A stretch of 64,000 bases of DNA, from assembly GCF_017357245.1 (NCBI RefSeq), contig NZ_CP071612.1, positions 2,607,001-2,671,000 on the forward strand. Direction: 5' to 3'. Below are positions 37,961 through 47,845 of the stretch, one piece after another. Source of the DNA: Rhizobium bangladeshense (GTDB lineage Bacteria; Pseudomonadota; Alphaproteobacteria; Rhizobiales; Rhizobiaceae). How positions within the stretch are numbered: the stretch's first letter is position 1; every line of letters begins with the position of its first letter. Both the position numbers and the translations under genes were made by a program. The notes under the pieces are model-generated. The model worked only from the letters and a program-made list of their open reading frames with translations, searched no databases and was not told where the DNA came from.

Positions 37961-38173
37961 ATGGCCACCAAAGGCACCGTAAAATTCTTCAACCAGGACA
38001 AGGGTTTTGGTTTCATCACGCCGGACGGCGGCGCAAAGGACGTTTTCGTCCACATTTCTGCGCTGCAGGCTTCTGGCATCCAGTCGCTGCGCGAAGGCCA
38101 GCAGGTTACCTTCGACACCGAGCCGGACCGCATGGGCAAGGGCCCGAAGGCTGTCAACATCTCGGCTTCGTAA
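37961..38173 (+). CDS. Cold-shock protein (CspA family)
   Basis: A 70-residue single-domain cold-shock protein, a nucleic-acid chaperone. Both RNA-binding motifs are present: RNP1 [11 protein letters not shown] and RNP2 DVFVHISAL. It has the expected family length. A strong terminator follows within 30 bases, so it is a single-gene unit. A long leader upstream suggests temperature-responsive control of its mRNA, by analogy with csp genes. Confidence 0.96.
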   Translation: MATKGTVKFFNQDKGFGFITPDGGAKDVFVHISALQASGIQSLREGQQVTFDTEPDRMGKGPKAVNISAS

Positions 38174-38198
38174 GCTAGATTATCGCTTCGGCGGCAGG

Positions 38199-38227
38199 AA
38201 CGGCGCTCCGAAAGGGGCGCCGTTTTT
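38199..38227 (+). terminator. Rho-independent terminator of the cold-shock gene
   Basis: AACGGCGCTCC-GAAA-GGGGCGCCGTT forms an 11-base-pair stem with one T-G pair, closed by GAAA and followed by TTT. It starts 26 bases after the csp stop. Confidence 0.9.
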
Positions 38228-38354
38228 GTTGCGGCGCTTGTATTTGTCGATCGCACGGCCAGGTGTTATATGCGCCCCTAATGATGATCTCGTCCGACGG
38301 GCGATGCAGCGCCGGCATTGAGGCGCAACGGCTACAAGGAACAATGGACCGTCG

Positions 38355-39356
38355 ATGACTGCTAAGAGGCCGATATTCGCGGTGGCACCGATGATCGACT
38401 GGACGGATCGGCATTGCCGCTATTTCCACCGCCAGATCAGCCGCCAGGCGCTGCTTTATACCGAGATGGTGGTGGCTGACGCGATCATCCACGGACCGCG
38501 GGAACGCCTGCTCGGCCATGACGCCGCCGAGCATCCGCTTGCGCTGCAGCTCGGCGGTTCTGACCCGGCCAAACTCGGCGAGGCGGTGAAGCTCGCCGAA
38601 CCCTATGGCTATGACGAAATCAACCTCAATGTCGGCTGCCCCTCCGACCGTGTGCAATCGGGTACCTTCGGCGCATGCCTGATGCTGACGCCGGAGACGG
38701 TGGCCGAATGCGTCGCGGCAATGAAGGCGGTCGCGACCGTGCCCGTGACGGTGAAATGCCGGATCGGCGTCGACCAGCAGGAGCCGGAAGAGGCCCTGCC
38801 AGCACTTATTGGTCGCGTGCTCGATGCCGGCGCCGACGCGATCTGGATCCATGCGCGCAAGGCCTGGCTGAAGGGCTTGAGCCCGAAAGAGAACCGCGAG
38901 ATCCCGCCGCTCGACTACGAGATCGTCTACCGGATGAAACAGCGCTGGCCCGATGTGTTCATCGGCATCAACGGCGGCGTCCGCACGCTCGACGAGGCCG
39001 AAACTCATCTCGCCCATGTTGATGGTGTCATGCTCGGCCGGGCCGCCTATCAGAATGCCGCGATACTTTCCGACGTCGACCGCCGCTTCTTCGGCGCGCC
39101 GGTGGCCGAACCCGACTGGCAGACTCTGTGCGACCGGATGATGGCCTATGCCGAGAGCCATATCGCCGCCGGCGGCCGGCTGCAGCACGTGGCCCGCCAC
39201 ATGGTCGGCCTCTTCACCGGCCTGCCCGGTTCACGGCGCTATCGCCAGATCCTCTCCACCGACGCGGCAAAAAGCGGCGCCGGACCGGAAGTGCTGGCGG
39301 CCGCCTTTGCGGCGGTGGATTTTTCCGGAATGGAGCCGCACGCGGTCAGCGCCTGA
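38355..39356 (+). CDS. dusA: tRNA-dihydrouridine synthase DusA
   Basis: A 333-residue flavin enzyme that reduces uridines in the tRNA D-loop. DusA marks are FAVAPMIDWTDRHCRYFHR, YTEMVVADAIIHG, the catalytic Cys in NLNVGCPSDRVQSG, VTVKCRIGVD and IHARKAWLKGLSPKENR. Its length is typical. It is a lone gene, followed 140 bases later by the convergent protease gene. Confidence 0.96.
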   Translation: MTAKRPIFAVAPMIDWTDRHCRYFHRQISRQALLYTEMVVADAIIHGPRERLLGHDAAEHPLALQLGGSDPAKLGEAVKLAEPYGYDEINLNVGCPSDRVQSGTFGACLMLTPETVAECVAAMKAVATVPVTVKCRIGVDQQEPEEALPALIGRVLDAGADAIWIHARKAWLKGLSPKENREIPPLDYEIVYRMKQRWPDVFIGINGGVRTLDEAETHLAHVDGVMLGRAAYQNAAILSDVDRRFFGAPVAEPDWQTLCDRMMAYAESHIAAGGRLQHVARHMVGLFTGLPGSRRYRQILSTDAAKSGAGPEVLAAAFAAVDFSGMEPHAVSA

Positions 39357-39496
39357 CGTAAGGGACGTGGGCTCTGCTTTCGCAAAGCATGTAAGCCATG
39401 CCGGCGCCGTAGAGCGCGTCTTCTGGGATGGCCAGTCGCGGTCACGCGCTCATTCGGTAAGTCGCGGCCGCCCGCAACTCTCCATGGCAATGATCA

Positions 39497-40453
39497 TCAT
39501 GACCGCGGCATCGGCAGCAATACCTTCTTCTCGATCCGGCCGGCCACTGAGAACACCATAATCTCCGTCTCTTTGCCGATCCTGCTGCCATCCATCAACC
39601 TGACGATATCGTCAACGCCGCCGACTGGGTTGGCGTCGATGGCGAGGATGTAATCGCCCTCCTGCAGCCCGCCCTTCGCCGCCGGGCCTTCCGGTTCGAC
39701 ACGCCGGATGCGAACGGAAGTCGTCTGAACCGTACCCGCCGCAAGCGCTACCCTGCGCGGCAGCACGATCGTATCGCCTGATATACCTATGAAGGCGCGC
39801 CTGACCTGGCCGTAACGAAGAATCTCCGACACCACGAAATTGGCCGTGTTCGATGCAACGGCAAAGGCGATGCTCTGTGCGCCTTGGATGACAGCCGTGT
39901 TGACGCCGATGACCTCGCCGCTGGAAGATACCAGCGGCCCGCCCGAATTGCCGGGATTGAGTGCGGCATCGGTCTGGATGACATCCTCCATCAGCCGGCC
40001 GCTCGCCGCCCGCATCGACCGGCCGAGCGCCGAGATGATGCCGGCAGTGACGGTCCATTCAAAGCCCAGCGGGTTTCCGATCGCGATCGCGATATGGCCC
40101 CTGCGCAGACGCTGGGAATCTCCGAGCCTCGCCCAGGCCCCGGTGCTGGCATTGGCGCGAATAAGAGCGATATCGGTATCGACATCCCGCCCGAGCACCC
40201 GGCCTTCGGTGATGAATCCGTCCGGCGTCGTGATGCGAACGACCTTGGCGTCGTCGACGACATGGCTGTTGGTAATGATCAGGCCGTCGGGCGAGACGGC
40301 AAAGCCGGACCCGTGCCCCTGCCTGCTTCCGACCCGCTCGATCCGGCTGACTGCCGGGCCGACCGTGTCGACTGCTGCTGCGATCGATTGCGAATAGCCA
40401 TCGATCAGCGCCCCGTCGTTCTGGGGCGTTATGTCCTTGTCCATGTAACCCAT
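39497..40453 (-). CDS. HtrA-like serine protease without signal peptide
   Basis: A 318-residue trypsin-like S1C protease with one C-terminal PDZ domain. The triad is complete: His in IITNSHVVDD, Asp in DVDTDIALIRA and Ser in NPGNSGGPLVSS. The PDZ region holds RRVEPEGPAAKGGLQEGDYI. Unlike DegP-type proteins the N-terminus (MGYMDKDITPQNDG) has no signal peptide or membrane anchor, so it may act in the cytoplasm or leave by another route. It is alone on its strand. Confidence 0.92.
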   Translation of the reverse strand: MGYMDKDITPQNDGALIDGYSQSIAAAVDTVGPAVSRIERVGSRQGHGSGFAVSPDGLIITNSHVVDDAKVVRITTPDGFITEGRVLGRDVDTDIALIRANASTGAWARLGDSQRLRRGHIAIAIGNPLGFEWTVTAGIISALGRSMRAASGRLMEDVIQTDAALNPGNSGGPLVSSSGEVIGVNTAVIQGAQSIAFAVASNTANFVVSEILRYGQVRRAFIGISGDTIVLPRRVALAAGTVQTTSVRIRRVEPEGPAAKGGLQEGDYILAIDANPVGGVDDIVRLMDGSRIGKETEIMVFSVAGRIEKKVLLPMPRS

Positions 40454-40968
40454 GATCTGATCCTCGGGCGGCGGATGGTCATCCAGCCGCTGGCGAAGCG
40501 ATCGCGGTTGCGATCGTCGCTAGTGGAGTTGTTGTCAAGGATTAGATGGTTGGCTGTTGATCAACGTTCAAGTGAGCGCCAGCGCGCTGTATCCGGCACA
40601 ACATGATGGAAGCGAACCACACCTAGCCGAACGTATAGATTGAACCAACAGGAATAAAGTGGCTCATTAGCTCCGCCGCCTTCACTGCGCCATGACGAAC
40701 CGGCCAAGGAAAACCAGCAGCCGAGGTTCGGGATCAGGAATGTTGCGGCGCGCAGCAGCCGGGCAAGCCTCGCATTGACCGGTAAAAGGGGCACCGAGCG
40801 TCGTAGCAAACGATCATGCAAAATTCTGTTATATCAATAGAATAAAACGGGGCATTCAATAAGTACATCATCATTCCATTCCAACCCCAAGACGTCACAG
40901 CGCTCCCGTCGCTGCCCATCCCACTTGTAGCAGTATTTTCAATCCACCCAACCCCCAGGAGCCATGAG
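40454..40968. other. Intergenic region between protease and hydrolase genes
   Basis: About 515 bases holding divergent promoters. GC falls around 40580-40900. Open frames here show no family resemblance, and no repeat family was recognised. Confidence 0.4.
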
Positions 40969-41805
40969 ATGAACACAGTCACAACCAAGGACGGCGTTGA
41001 GATTTTCTATAAGGATTGGGGGCCGAAGAGCGCCCAGCCTATCATGTTCCATCACGGCTGGCCGTTGAGCTCCGACGACTGGGACGCGCAGATGCTGTAC
41101 TTTCTCGATAAGGGCTATCGCGTCGTTGCCCATGATCGGCGTGGCCACGGTCGCTCGACCCAAGTCGGCGACGGCCATGACATGGATCATTATGCCGCCG
41201 ACGCCGCAGCCGTCGTCGAGCATCTCGATCTCAGGAACACCGTCCATGTCGGCCATTCCACCGGCGGCGGCGAGGCGACCCACTATGTCGCCCGCCACGG
41301 CCAGCCGCAAGGCCGGGTCGCCAAGCTCGTCATTATCGGCGCCGTACCGCCCATTATGGTGAAAACCGAAGCCAACCCCGGCGGCCTGCCGATCGAAGTC
41401 TTCGACGACCTGCGCAGGCAGCTCGCGGCCAACCGCGCCCAGTTCTATCATGATCTGCCGGCCGGTCCGTTCTACAGCTTTAACCGGCCGGGTGCGAAAG
41501 TTTCGGAGCCGGTTATCAACAATTGGTGGCGTCAAGGTATGATCGGGGGCGCCAAGGCGCATTACGACGGTATCAAGGCCTTCTCGGAAACCGACTTCAC
41601 CGAGGACCTGAAGATCATCACCGTGCCGACCCTGGTCATGCATGGCGACGACGACCAGATCGTGCCGATCGCCGACTCCGCGCTGCTTTCGTCCAAGCTC
41701 CTGCAGAATGCTACGCTCAAGGTCTATGAGAAATTCCCGCACGGCATGTGCACGACGCATGCCGATATCATAAACCCCGACATCCTGGCCTTTATCAAGG
41801 GCTGA
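40969..41805 (+). CDS. Alpha/beta hydrolase, non-haem chloroperoxidase/arylesterase type
   Basis: A 278-residue cytoplasmic hydrolase. The family features are [28 protein letters not shown], the nucleophile elbow [14 protein letters not shown], the acid in [11 protein letters not shown] and the late His in [11 protein letters not shown]. It closely fits the cofactor-free haloperoxidase/arylesterase subgroup. ATG 40969 follows AGGAG. It is a single gene; the natural substrate cannot be read. Confidence 0.92.
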   Translation: MNTVTTKDGVEIFYKDWGPKSAQPIMFHHGWPLSSDDWDAQMLYFLDKGYRVVAHDRRGHGRSTQVGDGHDMDHYAADAAAVVEHLDLRNTVHVGHSTGGGEATHYVARHGQPQGRVAKLVIIGAVPPIMVKTEANPGGLPIEVFDDLRRQLAANRAQFYHDLPAGPFYSFNRPGAKVSEPVINNWWRQGMIGGAKAHYDGIKAFSETDFTEDLKIITVPTLVMHGDDDQIVPIADSALLSSKLLQNATLKVYEKFPHGMCTTHADIINPDILAFIKG

Positions 41806-41909
41806 TCCTACCTCTCGTCGGGCGCTGACGAGGTGCCCGCCGACTGCGCCGCTTCCGGCAAAAACCGTTTTATCATGAAACCGTTTTCGTCGATTTGCGT
41901 TTAGCGGCC

Positions 41910-42086
41910 ATGAAAAGAGAACGTGAACCCTCATCAAAGGCTTACCGGCAGGACCGTTTCGAAAATACCGAGCGAGCCGCAAAGGAAACCATCGAGGCGG
42001 AGCAGCGGGCTCGGCGGGAAAAAACCAAACGGCTGAAAGAACTGCGCCTGTCGCAGCAAGGCGGCAAGGATCCCGCGGTCAAATAG
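41910..42086 (+). CDS. Small charged hypothetical protein (58 aa)
   Basis: A short, very charged protein (MKREREPSSKAYRQDRFE, then AEQRARREKTKRLKELRL) predicted to be one long helix. Similar small basic proteins are common in rhizobia. The in-frame start at 41895 is less likely. No function is recognised. Confidence 0.5.
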   Translation: MKREREPSSKAYRQDRFENTERAAKETIEAEQRARREKTKRLKELRLSQQGGKDPAVK

Positions 42087-42264
42087 ATCTGCTCACGCCT
42101 TCCGTCAGGCCGAGGCGCCATCGGTTTCAACTGCTCCCGGTCCGCGTCTTGCCGCGGGTCTCATATTGTTTTGATTTCGGACGTTCGCCCATCTTGCAGA
42201 GCAAAGGCTGCGAAATTATCTTCTTGCACAATAGCGATTCACGGCATCCAAGGGGCTGATTGCG

Positions 42265-42480
42265 ATGTCAGACAAGCTGTTCAGCACGCGTGACGAACCA
42301 CTCGCCTCCGAAGATCTCGATATTTGCAGGCGTGTGCATGAAGCCCTGTGCAGCGGGCTCGATATTGACAGATCAGGCGGACAAGCCGAACGTCTCGGCG
42401 CCTTGATCATTGAGCTTTATCGGCAGGGTGTGCATGATGAAGACCAGCTTCGCCTGCTTGCCGGCGGCAAGCGAGTCTGA
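42265..42480 (+). CDS. Small hypothetical protein (71 aa)
   Basis: MSDKLFSTRDEPLASEDLDI leads into two amphipathic helices (CRRVHEALCSGLDI and AERLGALIIELYRQG) and ends GGKRV. The pattern resembles small rhizobial proteins of unknown function. It stands alone on the plus strand. Confidence 0.55.
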   Translation: MSDKLFSTRDEPLASEDLDICRRVHEALCSGLDIDRSGGQAERLGALIIELYRQGVHDEDQLRLLAGGKRV

Positions 42481-42538
42481 TGGCGCGCATTAGACCCTAC
42501 CCCCTTGATCCTCTTCACGATCGATTTGGCCCGGTGCC

Positions 42539-43444
42539 TCAGAGGCCGTTCGCCTCTGTGCTCGTCGCTGCCGAGGTTTCGGTTGGATCGATAGTCGGGT
42601 CGGACTCGGTCGTTCCGGATACTTCTTCTGTGCTGTCGGTGTCGGCCTCCGGTGTTTCCGCAGTCGCCGCGGGATCTGTCGTCTCGCTCCCAGCAACGGT
42701 ATCGCCGGTCTCGGTTTCCGTTGCAGGGGTCTCCACCGCCTGCGCCGCTATGGTCTCCCGCATCCGGTCAATCGTGCCAACAGCCGTTCCGACGCCGAGT
42801 GTATCCTTTGCCCAGCCCAGAGCTTCCGGAGTGACCGTGCCTGTCTTGGTCGCGGCAGCAAGCGCTGCCGACAGCGCCGCATCACCGAGGAGCGGATCGT
42901 CGGCTGGCGGAGCAACGCCGTTGGTCAGCTCATATTGAGCGTAAGCGGTACTGAACGCCGCGATCGCAGACATGCGCGGATCCGCCGTCTTCATAAGCGC
43001 ATGGAAATTACGCTTCAAGGAATTGAGACCGGCAAGCTGCGCCGCAGGTTTCTTCGCCACCTTTTTTTCAGCGGGCGCTTTGACGGCAGCCGTCTTCTTG
43101 GCAGCGCCCTTCGTGGTCACAGCCTGCTTGGTCGTATTTGCCTTGCCTGTCTTGCCGGTGGACTTATTTGAGTTGCTGCCGTTTTCAGCCTTTCCTCGTG
43201 AGCTGGAGTTTCCCTTTCCGCCGCCGCTGCTATGGCTGCCGCCGCCATTTCCGCCTCCATTTCCGCCTCCATTCCCGCCACCATTGCCGCCGCCGCCACC
43301 GCCGCCACCGCCACCGCCGCCGTTGCCGCCGCCACCACCGCCCTTTGCGAAGGCAGGTGAAGTATCGGTAAAGACGATGTTGAGGGGCGCAAGCGCCAGC
43401 GTCGTGGACAGACAGAGAAGGCCGATAATTCTGGAGAGCTGCAT
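42539..43444 (-). CDS. Exported glycine-rich protein
   Basis: A 301-residue protein with a signal peptide (MQLSRIIGLLCLSTTLALAP, ending in AFA). The mature N-terminus is a Gly run broken by Asn (GGGNGGGNGGGN), then a Lys/Ala-rich part (KKTAAVKAPAEKKVAKKPAA), a short helical domain around LNSLKRNFHALMKTADPRMS, and a Thr/Glu-rich acidic tail. The Gly run is coded by near-perfect GCC/CCG triplets and should be prone to slippage. Probably a periplasmic or surface protein. Confidence 0.75.
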   Translation of the reverse strand: MQLSRIIGLLCLSTTLALAPLNIVFTDTSPAFAKGGGGGGNGGGGGGGGGGGGNGGGNGGGNGGGNGGGSHSSGGGKGNSSSRGKAENGSNSNKSTGKTGKANTTKQAVTTKGAAKKTAAVKAPAEKKVAKKPAAQLAGLNSLKRNFHALMKTADPRMSAIAAFSTAYAQYELTNGVAPPADDPLLGDAALSAALAAATKTGTVTPEALGWAKDTLGVGTAVGTIDRMRETIAAQAVETPATETETGDTVAGSETTDPAATAETPEADTDSTEEVSGTTESDPTIDPTETSAATSTEANGL

Positions 43445-43775
43445 GGTAGTCTTTCTGACATTGAGGATGACACCGATGTCAGGCATTGAAGCACCGGTTC
43501 CATAAGAACCAGTTTAGTATCTACTTGCAATTTGAACTTCTTGCCGAATTCCGGCACGGTTGGACGTCATTGGCCGAGAGTCAGTAGTTCTTCCTCGATC
43601 ACCCCTCCGGCGCGGGCAAGGACCCCTGCCGCGTGCGAGACTGCCTGGGCGTCCCGGCCGCAGAGCCCGCTTGCGTTAGCGAAGACGCACATAGATCCGC
43701 GTCCTCCCGTTCCAGAATGAACTTTTTCCAAGATCCGCGTTATCTCAGCCGCATGCGTGACTTTAGGTGAATGAC
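43445..43775. other. Divergent region between glycine-rich and BA14K genes
   Basis: About 330 bases holding two divergent promoters. No gene or repeat is recognised. Confidence 0.4.
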
Positions 43776-44249
43776 ATGAACAGGCTCGCCGTCATTGCCT
43801 TGTCGATAGCGACGGCCTTCTCCGGAACGCCCGCTGCGGCAGGCCCGGCTTTTGTGCCCAACCCGGTTCAATCGGGGGCCGAGCCGGCGCCGGCAAATAC
43901 TGATGCCCGGATCATGACCGTCGGTTGCAGCAGGTTCTCGATTGTCTGCTCCCGCTACGGCGATCGCCGCAGATATTACGGTAACCGGCGCTACTATCGC
44001 GACCGCCACTATTATCGGGGCGACCGCTATGGCTGGGACCGCCGCTATGACCGCAGGTGGCGGCGCCACGACAATACCGGCGCTATCATAGGTGGCCTTG
44101 CGGCAGGCGCCATCATCGGCGGCATCATTGCTTCGCAGCCGCGCGCCTACAGCTCCCATGCCGAATATTGCTATAGCCGCTATCGGTCCTACCGCGCCTG
44201 GGACAACACCTATCAGCCGTACTACGGCCCGCGCCGTCAGTGCCGCTAA
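43776..44249 (+). CDS. BA14K family exported protein
   Basis: A 157-residue protein with a signal peptide ([20 protein letters not shown]). The middle is Tyr/Arg-rich ([19 protein letters not shown]), followed by a Gly/Ala/Ile hydrophobic stretch ([19 protein letters not shown]). The end carries the BA14K signature [20 protein letters not shown] with YYGPRRQC. Such proteins are envelope lectin-like antigens in Brucella and rhizobia. A perfect terminator follows. Confidence 0.9.
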   Translation: MNRLAVIALSIATAFSGTPAAAGPAFVPNPVQSGAEPAPANTDARIMTVGCSRFSIVCSRYGDRRRYYGNRRYYRDRHYYRGDRYGWDRRYDRRWRRHDNTGAIIGGLAAGAIIGGIIASQPRAYSSHAEYCYSRYRSYRAWDNTYQPYYGPRRQCR

Positions 44250-44268
44250 TCCGATCCCGAACCCGGTC

Positions 44269-44295
44269 GCCCCGCATGAAGATGCGGGGCTTCTT
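44269..44295 (+). terminator. Terminator of the BA14K gene
   Basis: GCCCCGCAT-GAAG-ATGCGGGGC is a perfect nine-base-pair stem followed by TTCTT, 20 bases after the BA14K stop. Confidence 0.8.
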
Positions 44296-44356
44296 GATGC
44301 GAGATGACCACGTCGAGTGTTTCGCCGTTACTCCGCAATATCGGCCGAGCGCTCGG

Positions 44357-45229
44357 TCAATTGGCAGCCGCCGGCTTCGGCTTCTTCTCGGTCCATTGCG
44401 GCGGCGCGCCGTATTTGGCCGCCACCGCCCCGACCAGCCCTGGCTCGCGACCAAAGGCATCGCAGGCGACATATTTCGGTTTTCCGCCGAGCCAGGATTT
44501 CATCCGCTGGCGCGAGGGAAGCCGAAGGTCCAATCCCTTCGGCTCCTTGCCCGAAACCAGCATGCGGGAAAAGTCGCTGCTGAATTTCGCGGCAAGGCCG
44601 TAAGCGTCACCCACCTCGGAAACGCGCGGGTTGTTCTGCAGCGAGTTCGCGCCCCGCGCCCAGACCATCGCCGCGCGCTGCGCACCCGATTTGTCCACGG
44701 CCTCGGCCTCCACCGCCAGCCCGCCGAGGCCGACCGGCAGCCGCGGCACGCCCACCGGCAGCGCTAAGCCGGTGCCGACGGTCACCACGGTCGAAACGCC
44801 CGCCATCGTCTTGTTGGTCGGCACGATGTCGGTGACAACTGAGCGGATCGTCAGATCCGCCTGCTGGCCTGGCGCCACCATCTGGTACCTGTCGCTGAGC
44901 GAAATGCAGAGTGCCCGGTCGAGCGCATTGGAGACCATCGCCCGGTCGGCAGGCGACTTGACACGCGTCGCGGCGCTGAAGGCGAAACTTGTCGGCTCGA
45001 TTGCGACCGTCTTTATCGGAGCGAGACTGAGACCATCGACATAGACGCGCGATTTCGACAGCTTGCCCTTTGCGGGGCCGAGATGTGAGTATGATGTCAA
45101 CGTCCCGCTCTCCTTGAGCGGGACCGAGCTGCAGCCGGCCGCAGCCACGGCAAGCGCCAGCGGCAGGGCCAGGGAAAAAGCTCTGGAAACCGGTTTTGAG
45201 AAAAATGAAATTGATCGATTGCTGCGCAC
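44357..45229 (-). CDS. DUF3313-type lipoprotein
   Basis: A 290-residue lipoprotein: SRAFSLALPLALAVAAAGC ends in the lipobox Cys. The mature part includes SPADRAMVSNALDRALCISL, DLTIRSVVTDIVPTNKT and GLGGLAVEAEAVDKSGAQRA, matching DUF3313 outer-membrane lipoproteins of rhizobia. A GTG at 45229 with GGAGG ten bases upstream is preferred to the longer frame from 45292. It is expected in the outer membrane; function unknown. Confidence 0.8.
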   Translation of the reverse strand: MRSNRSISFFSKPVSRAFSLALPLALAVAAAGCSSVPLKESGTLTSYSHLGPAKGKLSKSRVYVDGLSLAPIKTVAIEPTSFAFSAATRVKSPADRAMVSNALDRALCISLSDRYQMVAPGQQADLTIRSVVTDIVPTNKTMAGVSTVVTVGTGLALPVGVPRLPVGLGGLAVEAEAVDKSGAQRAAMVWARGANSLQNNPRVSEVGDAYGLAAKFSSDFSRMLVSGKEPKGLDLRLPSRQRMKSWLGGKPKYVACDAFGREPGLVGAVAAKYGAPPQWTEKKPKPAAAN

Positions 45230-45328
45230 GCTGTCTGGCCTCCGTCGCCGATGATTGCCGGTGAAACTGGCGGCCAAGAATTGCCGCAGCATTACATCTT
45301 TCCCGAAGCGCAGGCCGTCGGAACAGGC

Positions 45329-46675
45329 TTATCCGAGCCGGATCGCCACCTCGGTGCCGGCAGCACGGCTCTCGATATAAACCTCGCCGCCATGGTTCAG
45401 CACGATCTGCTTGACGAGGCTGAGGCCGAGCCCCGCCCCCTTGCTCTTAGGGGTGACGCGGTAGAAGGGCTCGAACACTAGTTCCCGGTGCTCGGCAGCA
45501 ATGCCCGGCCCCTCATCTGCGACGCTGATCCGCCCGCCGCCGGCAGCCGACACCGACACCGTAATCATGCCGCTGCCGCCGCCATGGTCGATTGCATTGC
45601 GCACCAGATTGCTGACCGCCCGCGGCAGTGCCGAAGGACTGCCCTGGCGTTTCAGGCTCGCGACCTCACTCTGGAACGAGATCTGGTAGCCGCCGCCGAT
45701 TGCAAGCGGCGCAAGATCGGCCACTACACCACGGGCGATTGCGACGAGATCGACGGTCTCACGCAGATCTGTCGCCTGGTCGTTGCGCTCGAAGTCGAGC
45801 AGTTGTTCGGCCGTCTCGGCGAGACGCGCGACGTCGTCGAGCAATCGCCGCCGGTCCTGCCCCTCCGCTGTTCCGTCGATCCGCGTCTGCATGATCGCAA
45901 TCGGCGTTCTCAGCTCGTGCGCCGCATCGATCAGGAAGTGCTGCCGTTTGCGGTGCTCGTTTTCCAGCCGGTCGAGCGCCTCGTTGAATGCGATCACCAG
46001 CGGAGCGACCTCCCTCGGAATGCCATCCAGCGGCAGGCGCGCATGGTAGCGGCGCGGTTCGATCTCCGATGCCTTGCGAGCGGCCTCGCTGACACTGGCG
46101 AGGCCTCGCCCTACGATCCTGGGAACGGCGAGAAAAACCGCGGGCAAGGCGATGGCGAGGAGTGGGATATAGATCGGATAAGCGATTCCCATCAGCATAA
46201 AGACAGGCCAGCCCTTGTCGGCGACACCGCCGAAGAGCACCCGCAGCTGACCGATCGCGGTCTCGACGCTCTCGACCGAAGCGATCTCTTCCGTGCCGTC
46301 CGATCCCCTGACATCGGCCCCTTCGAACAAATGAGTCAAACGTGCAAGTTCACTATAGGCCGCGGGGATGGCGCCGTAGGAGACAAAAGAACCGTTCGTC
46401 GTGGCAGCGACATACCACAGCCCGTCATACTGTTGCTTGAGCGCTTCAAGTTCCGGCGTATCCTCTATTTCAAGCCGTCATTCGGAATCGAGCGCAACGG
46501 CCGGAGCCAGCACGGCGGTGATATGGTCCTCCAATGCGACATTCGGCGAGAGGATTGACGCGGCGTAGAAGCAGAGCCCTATGATGACGGCCGTCACCAC
46601 GGCGACGAAGACGAGGCTCAGTTGCCAGCTGAGCCGCCACCAGAGCGAGGGATTGGCGTTTCCTGTCCCGGTCAT
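45329..46675 (-). pseudogene. Sensor histidine kinase interrupted by an in-frame stop
   Basis: The kinase begins MTGTGNANPSLWWRLSWQLS with its first membrane segment, but TGA at 46478-46480 ends the frame after ALDSE. The same frame then continues without another break (RLEIEDTPELEALKQQYDGL) through a second membrane segment to a full kinase core: H-box FLIDAAHELRTPIAIMQ, N-box LVRNAIDHGG, DEGPGI and GAGLGLSLVKQI. This is a nonsense mutation, not a frameshift. The ATG at 46339 or another internal start could yield a truncated, sensorless kinase. Its start overlaps the response-regulator stop. Confidence 0.85.
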
Positions 46676-47346
46676 CACTCTTCCCTAAGGAGATAGCCGA
46701 CGCCGCGAATGTTGTGGATCGAAACCCCGGCACCGGCATCGGAAAGTCGCTTGCGCAGCCGCGATATGTGCGCGTCAAGCGCGTTCGACTGGATTTCTTC
46801 TTCATAATTGTAGACCGCCGCCTCCAACGTCGAGCGCAGAACGGTCTTCTCCTTGCGCTTGGCGAGGGCCGCGAGCACCAGAAGCTCGCGCCGGGGCAGA
46901 TCGAGCGGCACATCGCCGACGGCAACGCTCAGATGCAGCGGGTCGATTACCATACGCCCGGCAGTGATCTTGAGCTCCGAGAGGTTTGGTGAGCGGCGTA
47001 GCACGGCCCTCAGCCGCGCCATGAGCTCCTCGACCAGAAACGGCTTGCCGAGATAATCGTCGGCGCCGAGATCTAACCCTTCCACCCGCTGCTTCGGCTC
47101 ATTCAGCGCCGTCAGCACGATAATCGGGGTGTCCTTGCCCGTGCGCCTGAGCTCAGGAATGAAGCGCAGCCCCTCGCCATCGGGCAGGCGCCGGTCGAGC
47201 AGGATCGCGTCATAGTGGTTCTGCCGCGTCAGCTCAACGGCATCGCCCAGATGCAGCGTGTGGTCGGTTACGATCCCATGCTTACCAAGCGCCACAGACA
47301 GCGCCCCGGCCAGTTCCCTCTCATCCTCGATCAACAGAATCCGCAT
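46675..47346 (-). CDS. OmpR-family response regulator
   Basis: A 223-residue two-component regulator: receiver with MRILLIEDERELAG, phosphoacceptor Asp in AILLDRRLPDGEG, Thr switch in IIVLTALNE and Lys in DDYLGKPF, then a winged-helix DNA-binding domain with VPLDLPRRELLVLAAL and DAHISRLRKRL. Start ATG 47346 begins the family pattern; the frame is open to 47460. It precedes the interrupted kinase gene in one operon, so it may now lack its partner. Confidence 0.94.
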   Translation of the reverse strand: MRILLIEDERELAGALSVALGKHGIVTDHTLHLGDAVELTRQNHYDAILLDRRLPDGEGLRFIPELRRTGKDTPIIVLTALNEPKQRVEGLDLGADDYLGKPFLVEELMARLRAVLRRSPNLSELKITAGRMVIDPLHLSVAVGDVPLDLPRRELLVLAALAKRKEKTVLRSTLEAAVYNYEEEIQSNALDAHISRLRKRLSDAGAGVSIHNIRGVGYLLREE

Positions 47347-47477
47347 CGCCCACCATTCCTTGCGCCCGGTTTCGGCCGCAAGGGTTGCAGCAACATTGCG
47401 GAACTTGAAAGGCAGCAGGTCATGCTGCTGCAATTGTTGCGCTGGAGGATCGGGCATCACAAGTCAGGACGACAAAG

Positions 47478-47585
47478 ATGCCCCACCTCAAATCCATCCT
47501 CCGCATCCTCGAAACCTACCTCCTCTCCGCCTTCATCCTCGCCAGCCTGCTGGCCGGGCCGCTGGTTCTATTGTTCGTGAGGTAA
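47478..47585 (+). CDS. Small membrane protein (35 aa)
   Basis: ATG 47478 to TAA 47585 encodes MPHLKSILRILETYLLSAFI and a further hydrophobic run ending VLLFVR: a single membrane helix with basic ends. It starts 131 bases from, and divergent to, the response-regulator gene, which may regulate it. A GACAAAG weak ribosome site precedes it. Too short for family assignment. Confidence 0.45.
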   Translation: MPHLKSILRILETYLLSAFILASLLAGPLVLLFVR

Positions 47586-47845
47586 AGATGCGGAGACTAT
47601 TCATGCGCCACTGGCGGTCATTCATTCCCATTTCCGATAAGGCGATGGGGCATTTTAATTGCGCCATCCCCTCGTGGACAAAGGCTGTCGATAGTTTGCT
47701 GGCAATTTGGAGCTCGCAAGGTGAATTGATCAGGAATGCCCACGCAGGCGTGCCCACTAGACCGAGAACCGTTTTGACGTTTATGGTTCGCCTGCGGCGT
47801 TCGCTTTGAGCTCGCAACTTGCGATAAGGAGAAGAAGGAGGCGGC

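Noticed and set aside
42539..43444. Glycine-rich protein considered as a collagen-like or PE_PGRS-like antigen
   Set aside because: The Gly run is short and lacks the G-x-y period; the rest is Lys/Ala- and Thr/Glu-rich.
46478..46480. TGA in the kinase considered as selenocysteine
   Set aside because: The residue is in a periplasmic linker of a kinase family with no selenoproteins, and no SECIS-like context is evident.
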